The notes below the pieces were generated by a model. It was not told the origin of the DNA. It was given only the letters and a program-made list of their open reading frames with translations, and ran no database searches. Both the position numbers and the translations under genes were made by a program. From assembly GCF_010448835.1 (NCBI RefSeq), contig NZ_CP048409.1, positions 248,001 to 312,000 of the forward strand: 64,000 bases of DNA, read 5' to 3'. This document shows positions 37,575 to 47,483 of this stretch, piece by piece. The stretch comes from Draconibacterium halophilum (GTDB lineage Bacteria > Bacteroidota > Bacteroidia > Bacteroidales > Prolixibacteraceae). Position 1 is the stretch's first letter, and each line of letters starts with the position of its first letter.

Positions 37575-40124
37575 ATGAAAAAAGCAATTTTTTCGATTGT
37601 ATTACTGGCTGTTTTAAGCCTGTATTCTTTTGCAGCTAAAGCACAGGGTACTATTACCGGCGTGGTTGTAGATGCAGAAACCAATGAAGCACTCATTGGT
37701 GCAAACGTTGTTGTTGAAGGAACAACAAAAGGTACTATCGCCGATATCGATGGTAATTTTTCATTGCCTGTAGAATCTGGCGAAGTGAACCTTATTATTA
37801 CCTATATTGGGTATACGAATGAAAAGGTTATTGTATCGGTATCAAATGGCCAGACAAGAGACCTGGGAACTATTGCGTTAAATTCAGATGCAATAGGTAT
37901 TAATGAAGTTATGGTACTGGCTTCGGTGGCGATAAGCCGCGAAACACCGGTTGCCGTTTCAAACATTCCTGCCGAGATGATCCAAACAAAACTGGGAACA
38001 CAAGAGTTTCCTGAGATTTTGAAATCAACTCCCGGTGTTTATGCAACAAAATCAGGTGGTGGTTTTGGTGACGGCCGTGTAAACCTCCGTGGTTTTAATT
38101 CGGAAAACGTTGCGGTAATGATCAACGGTGTTCCGGTAAACGACATGGAAAATGGCCGTGTATACTGGAGTAACTGGGCTGGTCTTTCTGATGTTACCCG
38201 CACTATGCAGGTACAGCGTGGTTTAGGAGCTTCCAAAGTTGCTGTTCCATCTATTGGTGGTACTATTAACATTGTTACCAAAACAACCGACATGGAACAA
38301 GGTGGTAACTTTATCTCAGGTTTTGGTAACGACGGCTACAAGAAATTTGCCGGTACACTTTCAACTGGTTTAATGGAAAACGGGTTTGCTGCCACGGCAT
38401 CGTTTGCCAGCATTTCTGGTAATGGTTATATTGATGGAACCGAATTTAAAGGACACAATTACTTTGTAAACGTTTCGAAAAAAATTGGGGAGAACCACCG
38501 CATCTCGTTCACTTCATTCGGTGCTCCTCAGCGTCACGGACAGCGCCAGAACAGAAGTTTGATTTCTGCCTACAGAGAAGCAGAGAGTGACAGAAAATAC
38601 AACCCTGACTGGGGGATTATGAATGGCAAAGTTACGCACGTTGAAGATAACTTCTATCATAAATCTCAAAACTCTTTCAACCATTATTGGTCAATTACAC
38701 CAAATACAACACTGTCTACTTCGGTTTACGCATCGTGGGGTACCGGCGGTGGCGGTGGTAGAGGTGGCGAAAGCAGCCTTTTCAACCAGCGCTTAGGTGA
38801 TTTCGATCAACCAATGGATTTGGATGCAATTGTTGATGCGAACCGTGCAAATGGTGCAAACGGTGCAATTTCGTGGTTAAGGGCATCGCACAACGACCAC
38901 AGCTGGTACGGAGCACTGTCTTCATTAAACACAAAACTTACCGACAATTTAACTTTTGTTGGAGGTATTGATTTAAGAACATATACCGGACACCACTTCT
39001 ACGAAGTTACCGACTTAATGGGAGGTGAATACGCTTTAAGCGACGACGACATTAACGAACCAAACAAAGCGCTGAAAGTTGGCGACAAATACAATTACTA
39101 TAACGACGGTGTTGTAGGCTGGCAAGGTCTTTTTGGTCAGCTTGAGTACTCGAACGATGTATTGTCAGGATTTGTTTCTGCTTCGGTTTCAAACACTTCT
39201 TACAAACGTATCGACTATTTCAACTACCTGGATTCAGATCCACTGCAGGAAACTGATCGTTACAATTTTGTCGGTTTCATGCTCAAAGGTGGGGCAAACT
39301 ATAACATTAACCAAAACCACAACGTGTTTGCCAACATTGGTTATTTTGAAAAAGCGGCCGGTTTTGATGCTGTTTTCCTGAACTACGACAACGAACACAT
39401 TAACGAAGACGCTGAAAACCAAAAAATATTTAGTGTTGAATTAGGTTACGGTTACCGAACCAAAAACTTTAACGCCAACATTAACGTTTACCGCACAGCA
39501 TGGAACGACCGTACGTTTACGGATGTTTTATACGGACCAGATGGCGAAGAGTTTTTTCTAAACCTGTTGGGTGTTAATGCACTTCACCAGGGGCTTGAGG
39601 TAGACGTAAAATGGGATCTTGCTACAAACCTGAGCCTTACCGGTATGTTATCGTTAGGCGACTGGAAATGGAACAATAACGTAGAGAATGTTCAGGTATA
39701 TGACGATCAGCAAAATCCGATTGGTGATCCGATTAATTTATACATCGACGGCCTTAAAGTTTCAGATGCTGCACAAACAACAGCGGCTCTCGGTATAGAG
39801 TACCAGTTATTAAGTAAATCATACATTACTGTTGACTACTTCTACTTTGCCGACTATTATGCCGATTTCGAACCAACTAACGTTACCAGCGAAGGAGCTC
39901 CACAACCATGGAAAGCACCCGACTACGGAACTTTCGATGTAGGTCTGCGTCATGGATTCAAAATTGGAGAATTCGATGCTACGCTAATCGGTTCGATGAA
40001 TAACGTATTTGATACTGAATACATTGCTGACGCAATTAACGGATCAGGCAACAATGCCGAAACAGCACTGGTATGGTACGGATTTGGAAGAACTTTTAGT
40101 GCCAGTTTAAAAATTGATTTTTAA
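37575..40124 (+). CDS. TonB-dependent outer-membrane receptor
   Basis: 849 aa with signal peptide 1-23 (SFAAKAQ), a carboxypeptidase-regulatory-like domain (about 24-110, GTITGVVVDAETNEALIGAN), a plug domain (about 125-235, with VNLRGFNSENVAVMINGVP and IGGTINIVTK) and a 22-strand barrel ending GRTFSASLKIDF. It is shorter than SusC and lacks a SusD partner; instead a lipoprotein gene follows after 19 bases. Substrate unknown: metal chelate, peptide or glycan are all possible. No frameshift. Confidence 0.9.
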   Translation: MKKAIFSIVLLAVLSLYSFAAKAQGTITGVVVDAETNEALIGANVVVEGTTKGTIADIDGNFSLPVESGEVNLIITYIGYTNEKVIVSVSNGQTRDLGTIALNSDAIGINEVMVLASVAISRETPVAVSNIPAEMIQTKLGTQEFPEILKSTPGVYATKSGGGFGDGRVNLRGFNSENVAVMINGVPVNDMENGRVYWSNWAGLSDVTRTMQVQRGLGASKVAVPSIGGTINIVTKTTDMEQGGNFISGFGNDGYKKFAGTLSTGLMENGFAATASFASISGNGYIDGTEFKGHNYFVNVSKKIGENHRISFTSFGAPQRHGQRQNRSLISAYREAESDRKYNPDWGIMNGKVTHVEDNFYHKSQNSFNHYWSITPNTTLSTSVYASWGTGGGGGRGGESSLFNQRLGDFDQPMDLDAIVDANRANGANGAISWLRASHNDHSWYGALSSLNTKLTDNLTFVGGIDLRTYTGHHFYEVTDLMGGEYALSDDDINEPNKALKVGDKYNYYNDGVVGWQGLFGQLEYSNDVLSGFVSASVSNTSYKRIDYFNYLDSDPLQETDRYNFVGFMLKGGANYNINQNHNVFANIGYFEKAAGFDAVFLNYDNEHINEDAENQKIFSVELGYGYRTKNFNANINVYRTAWNDRTFTDVLYGPDGEEFFLNLLGVNALHQGLEVDVKWDLATNLSLTGMLSLGDWKWNNNVENVQVYDDQQNPIGDPINLYIDGLKVSDAAQTTAALGIEYQLLSKSYITVDYFYFADYYADFEPTNVTSEGAPQPWKAPDYGTFDVGLRHGFKIGEFDATLIGSMNNVFDTEYIADAINGSGNNAETALVWYGFGRTFSASLKIDF

Positions 40125-40143
40125 TTAAAAAGACATTAATACG

Positions 40144-41787
40144 ATGAAAAAGATAACATTCATATTCGCAATACTTGCATTGATTTTTGCGACAGCATGT
40201 AACTCGCTGGATGATATACATGAGGATATCGATGCAATGGACAATCCAATCGTTGGAGATGCTGAATATACGCTGACCGATGAAGATTACGACGAACTGG
40301 AACTAAGCTACGGAAACTTCAGCAGCGAAGACGATGCCAAATCAATACTTCCCGGTTTCTTATCAGAAAAATACCCGGTTTGGGGAAATGGTTCTTCTGT
40401 ACTGCTTGGCTACAAATTATATGTTGGTTCGGCACCTGGTGTTAGCGATTATACTTATGCCGATGCATACAGCGTAGCTAACGATGAATATCCTCAGGGA
40501 TCACTTGGAGCTGTTGGTTTCTTCCCTGATGAAGCCCCTGCAGACTATATTGCAGATATCCTTAATGACAATGTGAGCAACGCGGAAGAAGGAGACAACC
40601 TTTTGGTGCAGTACAAACAATACACCTCCGAGCCTGTTGCCGGATATTCAAATTTTTACGAAGTTGATTTCACCGATGGCAGTTTAAATTCGTACGAAGC
40701 TTTCAGCGTTGTTGGCGACCAAGTTTGGGAAGCAACAAACTACGGTGCAAAAATGTCGGGATATGCAGGTGGTAGCCAAGACAATGAAGACTGGTTGGTT
40801 TCTCCAGCAATTGACTTAAGCGACGCATCTAATTTATTGTTTCAGGTGAGCCAGATCATCAACTATTCAAGCGAGCTTGATCTGCTTAATATTATGGTCT
40901 CAACGGATTATACAACAGGCGAAGCACCATCTACCGCAACATGGACTGCTTTAACAATAGAAACAAAACCTGACGGAAGCAACTGGGATCCGGTAGAATC
41001 AGAATTAATTGATTTCTCGGCTTACGAAGGCGAAACTATTCACGTTGCATTCAAATACGAATCAACTACTGAAACCTCGGCTACATGGGAAATAGAAAAC
41101 TTTGTAATTAAAGCTGCCGGTGTTGAAGGCGAAACAGTATCAAAAGAAATCTTCTACACATACGATGGTGAAGAATGGGAAGCAGCAGAAGGCGCATACT
41201 TCTTAAGCGATGCCGATTTCGATGCAATGGGTGAAGAGTATGGTCGTCCGGGCTACTACAATAATTTCAGCAGCTCAATCTCCCCTGGTGATTACCTGTC
41301 AACGTTCATGGCAACCAATTATGCATACGGGCAGGAAGAAGATGAGATGATTATCGTTTACGATTATTACTCAAGCTCGAGCGGTGCACAGTGGCGTGGT
41401 ACATTATTCAACTACACCGGCGGCGAATGGGTAGAATACGAATCAGTACAAGATGTGACCTTGCAATTTGCACACGACGGTAATGCCTGGGTACCCGACA
41501 ATACGATTAAATATGCTTTCACAGGTGATGACTACGCATATGTTGTTGATCAGCTGGGTTCGACATATCCATCAGAAACAGGTAACCTGTCAAACTACGG
41601 TAACTTTAACAAATTCTCGTGGACAGATGAAATGCTCCTTGAATCAGTAACTTTAGTTATCGAAAACAACTTCCCATCAGCAGAAGAAGGTCAGAAGTTC
41701 GCAGTGACTTACACTGTATACGATGGTTCAACTCACGACGAAACAATGAACATCATTTTAGAAGGTGGTGTTTACGTACTTCAGTAA
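40144..41787 (+). CDS. Surface lipoprotein with three related modules and a choice-of-anchor-like domain
   Basis: 547 aa with lipobox FATAC (Cys19). A beta-sandwich of the choice-of-anchor/DUF5017 sort lies at about 175-330 (FTDGSLNSYEAFSVVGDQVW...DNEDWLVSPAIDLSD). Around it are three diverged copies of a module starting Y-x-L-(T/S)-D-x-D-(Y/F) at about residues 38, 351 and 456, each ending in a strand with Y-x-x-Y. It follows the TonB receptor by 19 bases and a terminator closes the pair, so it is probably a surface substrate-binding partner of that receptor. Ligand unknown. Confidence 0.78.
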   Translation: MKKITFIFAILALIFATACNSLDDIHEDIDAMDNPIVGDAEYTLTDEDYDELELSYGNFSSEDDAKSILPGFLSEKYPVWGNGSSVLLGYKLYVGSAPGVSDYTYADAYSVANDEYPQGSLGAVGFFPDEAPADYIADILNDNVSNAEEGDNLLVQYKQYTSEPVAGYSNFYEVDFTDGSLNSYEAFSVVGDQVWEATNYGAKMSGYAGGSQDNEDWLVSPAIDLSDASNLLFQVSQIINYSSELDLLNIMVSTDYTTGEAPSTATWTALTIETKPDGSNWDPVESELIDFSAYEGETIHVAFKYESTTETSATWEIENFVIKAAGVEGETVSKEIFYTYDGEEWEAAEGAYFLSDADFDAMGEEYGRPGYYNNFSSSISPGDYLSTFMATNYAYGQEEDEMIIVYDYYSSSSGAQWRGTLFNYTGGEWVEYESVQDVTLQFAHDGNAWVPDNTIKYAFTGDDYAYVVDQLGSTYPSETGNLSNYGNFNKFSWTDEMLLESVTLVIENNFPSAEEGQKFAVTYTVYDGSTHDETMNIILEGGVYVLQ

Positions 41788-41814
41788 GAAATTTATTATT
41801 AACTCAATATAAAG

Positions 41815-41840
41815 AAAGCCGCTTTTATGCGGCTTTTTTT
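41815..41840 (+). terminator. Intrinsic terminator of the receptor-lipoprotein pair
   Basis: AAAGCCGC-TTTTAT-GCGGCTTT followed by T residues, 27 bases after the stop. Confidence 0.88.
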
Positions 41841-41894
41841 ATGCTTCAAAACCAAACATTTAACCGATATCACTGTTTTTTATACAGGAATTTA

Positions 41895-41902
41895 TATTTT
41901 TG
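41895..41902 (+). promoter_or_regulatory. -7 box (TATTTTTG) of nadA
   Basis: It fits TAnnTTTG and lies 27 bases before the ATG at 41929. It shows that the earlier in-frame ATG at 41827, which overlaps the terminator, is not the start. Confidence 0.5.
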
Positions 41903-41928
41903 CGCCCTGTTTATTCAGAATCTTAAAG

Positions 41929-42921
41929 ATGGAACAGCTTCAGATAAATAAAATGTTGGACGAAAAGGGTTATATTGAAGAAACAATTGATCCGAGCCTT
42001 AAATTGGTTGAAGAAATTACACGCCTGAAAAAGGAAAAGAACGCTGTAATACTCAGCCACTTCTACGTTGAGGGCGAATTACAGGACATCGCCGATTACG
42101 TTGGCGACAGCCTTGGGTTAGCCCAGGCGGCGGCCAGCACCGATGCTGAGATGATTGTTTTTGTGGGCGTGCATTTTATGGCCGAAACAGCCAAAATCAT
42201 CAATCCCGATAAAAAAGTGATCCTTCCCGACCTGAAAGCAAGTTGTTCGCTGGCAGAGTCGGCACCGGCTGATAAATTTGCTGAATTCAAAGCCCAATAT
42301 CCCGACCATAAGGTAATTACCTATGTAAATGCAACGGCCGCATTAAAAACCATGTCCGACATTGTTTGTACATCGGCCAATGCCGAAAAAATTGTCGACA
42401 GTTTCCCTGAAGATGAGAAGCTGATTTTTGCTCCGGATAAAAACCTTGGAAACTACATTAACAGCATAACCGGCCGCAGCATGGTGTTGTGGAACGGAGC
42501 CTGCATGGTTCACGAGCAATATTCGGTTGAAAAGATTATTGACCTGATGGACAAAAATCCTGATGCTGAATTTATCGCACATCCCGAATGCGAAAAACCG
42601 GTATTACTACTGGCTAAACATATCGGCTCAACTACTGCCCTGCTAAACTACGTGCAAAGCAGCGATGCAAAGAAATTTATTGTAGCCACCGAAAGTGGTA
42701 TTCTGCACCAGATGACCAAAGCGTGTCCGGATAAGGTATTTATTCCGGCGCCATCAAACGACTCAACATGCGCCTGCAACGATTGCGAATACATGAAACT
42801 AAACAGCCTGCAAAAACTTTACATCTGTTTAAAACATGAGCAGCCGGAGGTTACACTTCCTGAAGATGTAATTGAGAAAGCCCGCATCCCAATTCAACGG
42901 ATGTTGGAGATATCAAAATAA
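41929..42921 (+). CDS. nadA: Quinolinate synthase NadA
   Basis: Condenses iminoaspartate and dihydroxyacetone phosphate to quinolinate in de novo NAD synthesis; binds a [4Fe-4S] cluster. From the ATG at 41929 the product is 330 aa (MEQLQINKMLDEKG), the normal length. Family motifs: ILSHFYVEGELQDIADYVGDSL, KASCSLAES, NGACMVHE and the C-terminal CACNDCEYMKLN that supplies cluster cysteines. The upstream extension to 41827 runs through a terminator and a promoter box and is rejected. No nadB or nadC is nearby. Single gene closed by a terminator shared with the convergent protease gene. Confidence 0.95.
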   Translation: MEQLQINKMLDEKGYIEETIDPSLKLVEEITRLKKEKNAVILSHFYVEGELQDIADYVGDSLGLAQAAASTDAEMIVFVGVHFMAETAKIINPDKKVILPDLKASCSLAESAPADKFAEFKAQYPDHKVITYVNATAALKTMSDIVCTSANAEKIVDSFPEDEKLIFAPDKNLGNYINSITGRSMVLWNGACMVHEQYSVEKIIDLMDKNPDAEFIAHPECEKPVLLLAKHIGSTTALLNYVQSSDAKKFIVATESGILHQMTKACPDKVFIPAPSNDSTCACNDCEYMKLNSLQKLYICLKHEQPEVTLPEDVIEKARIPIQRMLEISK

Positions 42922-42929
42922 TAAACATA

Positions 42930-42970
42930 AATAAGCCTGGTAAAATTACAAATTACCAGGCTTATTTTTT
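42930..42970 (+). terminator. Terminator between nadA and the S41 protease gene
   Basis: Perfect 14-bp arms AATAAGCCTGGTAA / TTACCAGGCTTATT followed by TTTT on the plus strand. The minus-strand tail is less U-rich but may serve the convergent gene too. Confidence 0.85.
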
Positions 42971-42982
42971 ATATCACGACTG

Positions 42983-44631
42983 TTAGTTTATCCCAACCAC
43001 CGAATCGGTAGCCACCACATTTTCAACCATCAGATTTTGCTGCGATACCTCAATGGCGCGCAACAATGTTTTATCAATCTGTTTGATGATGGGATAAAAA
43101 CCTTCTTCGCCCATAATATTACGGGCCACATAGGCTTTTATTTGGGTGCTAATAACCCGTCCCGAAGCTTTTAAACCTTCAGCATCCTTTTCCACACCCT
43201 TTTCTTTGGCATAAGCCACAAACTCGTTAAATGCATTGTACTTATCCATGTAATTTTCAAACTCATCAGCACTCGATAATTTTGACAGCTCATCGCGGTG
43301 CGAATCGGCATAAGCATATGCAAACGAGTAGATCAATCCCTTGCGGTAAATCTGGTTGAAATATTCCGAATTTCCAGTGGTATCAACCGGAACAAAAAAT
43401 CGGGCATTATACCGCCACCGCCATAAACAACACGTCCGCCTTTGGTTTCGTAGCGCAGCGAGTCATCAAAATGAATACTGTCGGCTACCAACTGCTCCAT
43501 GTTATGAAAACGCTCGTAAATATGGTTGTAATATTCTTCGTTACCATCATCGTAGGAGCTTTGAATACAACGTCCGCTGGGTGTATAAAAACGTGCTACA
43601 GTAAGGCGTAGTGCCGAGCCGTCCATCAGTGGAATTTGCTCCTGTACCAATCCTTTTCCAAACGAGCGACGTCCGATTACAAACCCGCGATCATTATCCT
43701 GCATAGCGCCGGCAAAAATTTCGCTTGCCGATGCCGAAAACTCGTCAATCATCACATAAACATCGATATCCGAGAAAGTAGCTTTTGCTGAGGCATTGTA
43801 AGTTTTTCGGGGTTGATTAATCCCTTCGGTATACAGAATGGGTTCTCCTTTTTTCAGAAATTCGTCAACCATTTGCAACACGCCTACCAGCGATCCACCG
43901 GGGTTACTGCGTAAATCGATAATCACTTTCTGTGCTCCGGAATCCTTTAGTTTCAGCATTCCTTCCACAAACTCGCGGTAGGTGGTATTGGCAAAACGGC
44001 TCACTTTAATAAAGCCGGTTTCGTTGTCAATCATATACGCCACGTCAACACTGTAAAGCGGAATATCGCCACGGGTGATTTCAAAATCCAGCTCACCATC
44101 GTAGCCCGAGCGCATCACGCCAACACTCACTTTCGAATTCTTTTCACCGCGCAACAACGACATCACTGTATTATTCCGAACATCTACTCCGGCAATTACT
44201 GAGTCGTTTACACTCACAATGCGGTCGCCAGGTAATACGCCCACCTGGCTCGACGGGCCCCCGGAAATTACTTCTATCACCCGAACCGTATCTTCCTGAA
44301 TGGAGAACTGAACGCCGATACCCGAAAAGTTACCGCTCATTTCTTCCTGCACTTCGAGCATATCTTTTGCAGGAATATAGTTGGTGTGCGGATCCAGTTT
44401 TTTCAGAATCTCAGGAATCGTCTCCTCAACAATTTCGCTGGTATTAACACTGTCGACATATCCTTTATTGATTAAATCGAGAATGGTGGAAATTTTATTG
44501 GGTTGAGAAAATCCCATGCCATGAAAAGCCGGAGTAGTGGCATTTCGACTCAGCATATTCCCGATCAGAATTCCTGCTGCAACGGCTATTGCAATCAGTA
44601 CTGGTAAAAGTATTGTTGTTTTCTTGTTCAT
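42983..44631 (-). CDS. S41-family C-terminal processing peptidase with PDZ domain (one-base frameshift near 43397)
   Basis: Periplasmic serine protease of the CtpA/Tsp type, 549 aa after repair. N-terminal signal anchor (about 6-24), PDZ domain (about 85-175, GIGVQFSIQED...GDRIVSVND), and a peptidase core with SNPGGSL (about 240) and the catalytic Ser in FSASASEI (about 302), followed by Lys in FGKGLVQEQ (about 328). The frame breaks in a T6 run (plus strand A run 43394-43399); one extra T gives ...GGIMPDFFVPVDTTGNSEYFNQIYRKGLIYSFAYAYAD... and links to the 117-codon 3' part. No co-directional neighbour overlaps it. Confidence 0.9.
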
Positions 44632-44708
44632 AGCTTTCTTTTATGGCCAGTGCTCCAGGTTACCGGGCCTGTCCTCTCATTACTTGTTGTCATCGGCAAT
44701 TTGCCGCT

Positions 44709-45134
44709 CTAAATATCAACCTGCTTTACCTCAATATCGGCACGTTTTAACAGGTTTATTCCATCTTCCAGTCGGTAACTTTCGGTAAACACCACACGTT
44801 TAATTCCTGCCTGAATGATGAGTTTTGAACACTCCAAACATGGCGAGGAAGTTACGTACAGAGTGGCTCCGTCGCTACTGTTTCCCGACTTGGCAACCTT
44901 TGTAATTGCATTGGCTTCGGCATGCAGCACATAAGGTTTTGTTATGTTTTCGTCGTCTTCACAAATATTTTCAAAACCCGACGGTGTCCCGTTGTATCCG
45001 TCAGAAATGATCATTTTATCTTTTACAATTAACGCGCCTACCTGGCGGCGTTTGCAATATGAATTCTGCGACCAGATATCGGCCATTTTCAGGTAGCGCT
45101 GATCAAGTAATATTTGTTTTTTGTCTTTGCTCAT
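44709..45134 (-). CDS. dCMP deaminase (cytidine/deoxycytidylate deaminase family)
   Basis: Zinc enzyme turning dCMP into dUMP for thymidylate synthesis. 141 aa, with the full metal and catalytic signature: H71-A-E73 and S-P-C99-L-E-C102, plus the dCMP-deaminase stretch RRQVGALIVKDKMIISDGYNGTPSG. It lies 77 bases upstream of the S41 protease gene in the same direction and could be co-transcribed. A -7 box TACATTTG at 45189-45182 precedes it. Confidence 0.92.
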   Translation of the reverse strand: MSKDKKQILLDQRYLKMADIWSQNSYCKRRQVGALIVKDKMIISDGYNGTPSGFENICEDDENITKPYVLHAEANAITKVAKSGNSSDGATLYVTSSPCLECSKLIIQAGIKRVVFTESYRLEDGINLLKRADIEVKQVDI

Positions 45135-45181
45135 ACAATGTTTTCCTTAATTGAATGGGTATAGTTTTTTTGTACCGATTA

Positions 45182-45189
45182 CAAATGTA
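45182..45189 (-). promoter_or_regulatory. -7 box (TACATTTG) before the dCMP deaminase gene
   Basis: It fits TAnnTTTG on the minus strand and is 48 bases upstream of the start. No -33 match at normal spacing. Confidence 0.4.
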
Positions 45190-45304
45190 ATACTGATTTC
45201 CAATAAATTCTGAAATTATAACACGTATAAACCCTTTGTTGTTGATTTTAATAATTTTTAAAGGTTGAATTGTTAAGAATTCAAAATCATCTTGTTTTTG
45301 CACC

Positions 45305-45354
45305 GTGGCTTCAGCCCGTTGATAAAATCCTAGCCACTGCAATAGGCTTTAGCC
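45305..45354. repeat. Intergenic palindrome pair (GGCTTYAGCC)
   Basis: GGCTTCAGCC (45307-45316) and GGCTTTAGCC (45345-45354) are near-palindromes 38 bases apart, with GTGGCT/AGCCAC arms (45305-45310, 45332-45337). It looks like a REP-type element in a 358-base gene-free gap (45135-45492). Confidence 0.5.
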
Positions 45355-45444
45355 AATAATGCCAATTCGTTAAATGCGAAAGCAATTCTTTCTATTCTCA
45401 AAAGTCACCGCCCTAAAGGACCGTGCATAAGAAAAGTCCGCCAA

Positions 45445-45468
45445 CAAAAAACGCCGCAAAAGCGGCGT
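45445..45468 (-). terminator. Intrinsic terminator of the SPOR-domain gene
   Basis: On the minus strand ACGCCGC-TTTT-GCGGCGT followed by TTTTT, 25 bases after the SPOR gene stop. Confidence 0.85.
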
Positions 45469-45492
45469 CTTCAAATCAATTTGAAATATTGT

Positions 45493-45990
45493 TTATCCTT
45501 TAATTAAAAGCCATACGTCAGAGTATTTCGGGAAAGCATTACGAACTTGTGCTACTCGGCCTCGTGCTTCGGTTTCGCTCTTATACGAATTTACACAAAC
45601 ACGGTAATAGCCGGTTTCGCTGTGCAAAATAATTGGCGTAAAACCTTCGTCGATAAGCGTTGTACGGTAATTTTTTGCATTGTCTAACTGGCTAAACGAT
45701 CCGAGAATAACAAAAAATGTATTTGCCTCATTTGCGCTCTGGTCGGTTTCATTGGTAAAAGAAACCTGCTCTTTACGCATAGCAATTGGTTTCTCGTCAA
45801 CTACAGGTTCGGGTTTTGTAACCGCAGTTGGCTGCGTATTAGTTTCGCTACCCGGAACGGTAAACACTTTTGTGGGTGCTGTGGTGTCGGTCGTATATTG
45901 CGACTCGGCCTGACCCGACGATTTTTGGAATATTTTACAAGAAGATGCAGTAATTGCAAGAACTGCCAAAAGAATAACTATCCTGTTCAT
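45493..45990 (-). CDS. SPOR-domain lipoprotein
   Basis: 165 aa with lipobox TASSC (Cys18), a Ser/Thr/Pro-rich linker (about 20-85) and a C-terminal SPOR domain (about 88-165, NTFFVILGSFSQLDNAKNYR...GYYRVCVNSYKSETEARGRV). SPOR domains bind denuded peptidoglycan glycan strands, often at the division site. Single gene with its own terminator. Confidence 0.88.
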   Translation of the reverse strand: MNRIVILLAVLAITASSCKIFQKSSGQAESQYTTDTTAPTKVFTVPGSETNTQPTAVTKPEPVVDEKPIAMRKEQVSFTNETDQSANEANTFFVILGSFSQLDNAKNYRTTLIDEGFTPIILHSETGYYRVCVNSYKSETEARGRVAQVRNAFPKYSDVWLLIKG

Positions 45991-46127
45991 CTGTTTAAAT
46001 TTTTATTTCTGTTTTCTGTTTAAAACTACACACGAAGATACGCATTACACCTTCGATGATTTTTCTAAACAAACGCAAGTTTTGCACAGCATGTTGTTCG
46101 CAACTACAAAATATATTAATTCGCGGG

Positions 46128-46406
46128 TTATTTTTTGCATTTAGTGCCGGCACCACCTCCGCCAAAAAATAGCATTACACCAATTAAATAACCAAAATTA
46201 TACCACCCTCCGGCATTGGGGAAAGCATAAATTTCGTAATCGGTAAAAAGACTGGCTATAAAACTGAACAGCAAAATAAAACCGTGAAAAACACCTTTTA
46301 TAAATCCCGGAGGATCGCCAATGTTTTGGAACGATTGTGTTGCACATCCGGCAAAAAGGAGTGCTGCAGCCAGAACTACTGTCAGTAAAATAAATGTACG
46401 TTTCAT
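46128..46406 (-). CDS. Small lipoprotein with two hydrophobic segments
   Basis: 92 aa: lipobox LLFAGC (Cys21), then hydrophobic segments at about 38-57 and 68-85, ending in a glycine-rich GGGGAGTKCKK. Similar short proteins are common in Bacteroidota and unnamed. It is probably a membrane-bound envelope protein. No operon partner is obvious. Confidence 0.65.
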   Translation of the reverse strand: MKRTFILLTVVLAAALLFAGCATQSFQNIGDPPGFIKGVFHGFILLFSFIASLFTDYEIYAFPNAGGWYNFGYLIGVMLFFGGGGAGTKCKK

Positions 46407-46510
46407 TTCAACATTTTTTTGATTTATAAAATTGAAGAATTCTTATCCACCAGAACAAGTTATGGTTTATTTGATTAAAAGAAAAGCTAAAGGAATAAAC
46501 TACTCTTGAA

Positions 46511-47323
46511 TTATTTGTTGCATAAAAGCAACAAATTCGGGGTATTGAGCCTTTCATTAAGCATTATAAAGTATGGATTAATAAGATCGGCTTTGTTGTA
46601 AGCCATGGTTTCAAAATTATCCTGACGAAAAACAGTGCCGCCAAATTCTTCCACCATCAATTGGCCGGGTGCGGTATCCCACTCCGAGCATGGTCCTGCT
46701 TTCAGGTACATATCGGCATTTCCTTTTATGATCTCAATTTGCTTTTTTGAACTGCCGCAATGAAGGATTTCCAGCTCAAAATTGCGTTTCATTTTTTTGA
46801 TCAATTCGGCTTCGCGGGGCTTAAAAAACGAACGACTGGTAGCCACTCTGATTTTTCCATTATAAGCTCCCGGTTTCTCAATTTTTACGAAATTACCGGT
46901 ATTGTCGAACTCAAATACTCCGTCTCCTTTTCCACAGTACCAGCCTTTTTCTTTTAGCGGTTCATAAATCCATCCGTTTACCGGCGCAGTTTTATTAATC
47001 AGGGCTATGTTAATACAGAATTCGCCGTTTCGTTTTATAAACTCCTTGGTGCCATCCAACGGATCGACCAAAAAATAGTTTTCCCAGGTTTTTCGGATTG
47101 TGTATTCCGGGAAATTTATTTCTTCGTCTAAAACAGGATTATCAGGGAAAATTTCTGCGAGGCCTTCATTAATAATTTTACTCGATGCTTTGTCGGCCCG
47201 GGTAACCGCGGTATTATCCGATTTACGCTGTTCATCAAAGTCGTTGCTTTCGTACACTTCAATAATCGCTTTTCCGGCTTTGGCCAGCACATCAATAACA
47301 CTATATACCTTGTTTAAGTCCAT
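46511..47323 (-). CDS. cysQ: CysQ-type 3'(2'),5'-bisphosphate nucleotidase
   Basis: Mg-dependent phosphatase of the inositol monophosphatase superfamily that hydrolyses 3'-phosphoadenosine 5'-phosphate. 270 aa with the metal-site motifs DEEINF (about 70), FLVDPLDGTKEFIKRNGEF (about 90-108) and the C-terminal SEWDTAPGQLMVEEFGG (about 212-228). The LDGTKEFI signature separates CysQ from true inositol phosphatases. It is divergent from the Memo-AMMECR1 gene; no sulfate-assimilation gene lies nearby. Confidence 0.9.
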   Translation of the reverse strand: MDLNKVYSVIDVLAKAGKAIIEVYESNDFDEQRKSDNTAVTRADKASSKIINEGLAEIFPDNPVLDEEINFPEYTIRKTWENYFLVDPLDGTKEFIKRNGEFCINIALINKTAPVNGWIYEPLKEKGWYCGKGDGVFEFDNTGNFVKIEKPGAYNGKIRVATSRSFFKPREAELIKKMKRNFELEILHCGSSKKQIEIIKGNADMYLKAGPCSEWDTAPGQLMVEEFGGTVFRQDNFETMAYNKADLINPYFIMLNERLNTPNLLLLCNK

Positions 47324-47483
47324 TTGGCTTTAGTATTCTTGTAAATTTACGTTATCTGTTCAACCAAAAAAATCGCTGCTACAAAAACAGATGGTATTTA
47401 AATGTTTCTTTACAAACAGCCCCACAAACCCAATTTATTGATTTTCGTAATAGAATTATTATCTTTTAGCTGAAAGTAAGCCT

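Noticed and set aside
41827..41928. A longer NadA start 34 codons upstream
   Set aside because: That start lies inside a terminator stem and the extension covers the TATTTTTG promoter box; family members begin at the 41929 ATG.
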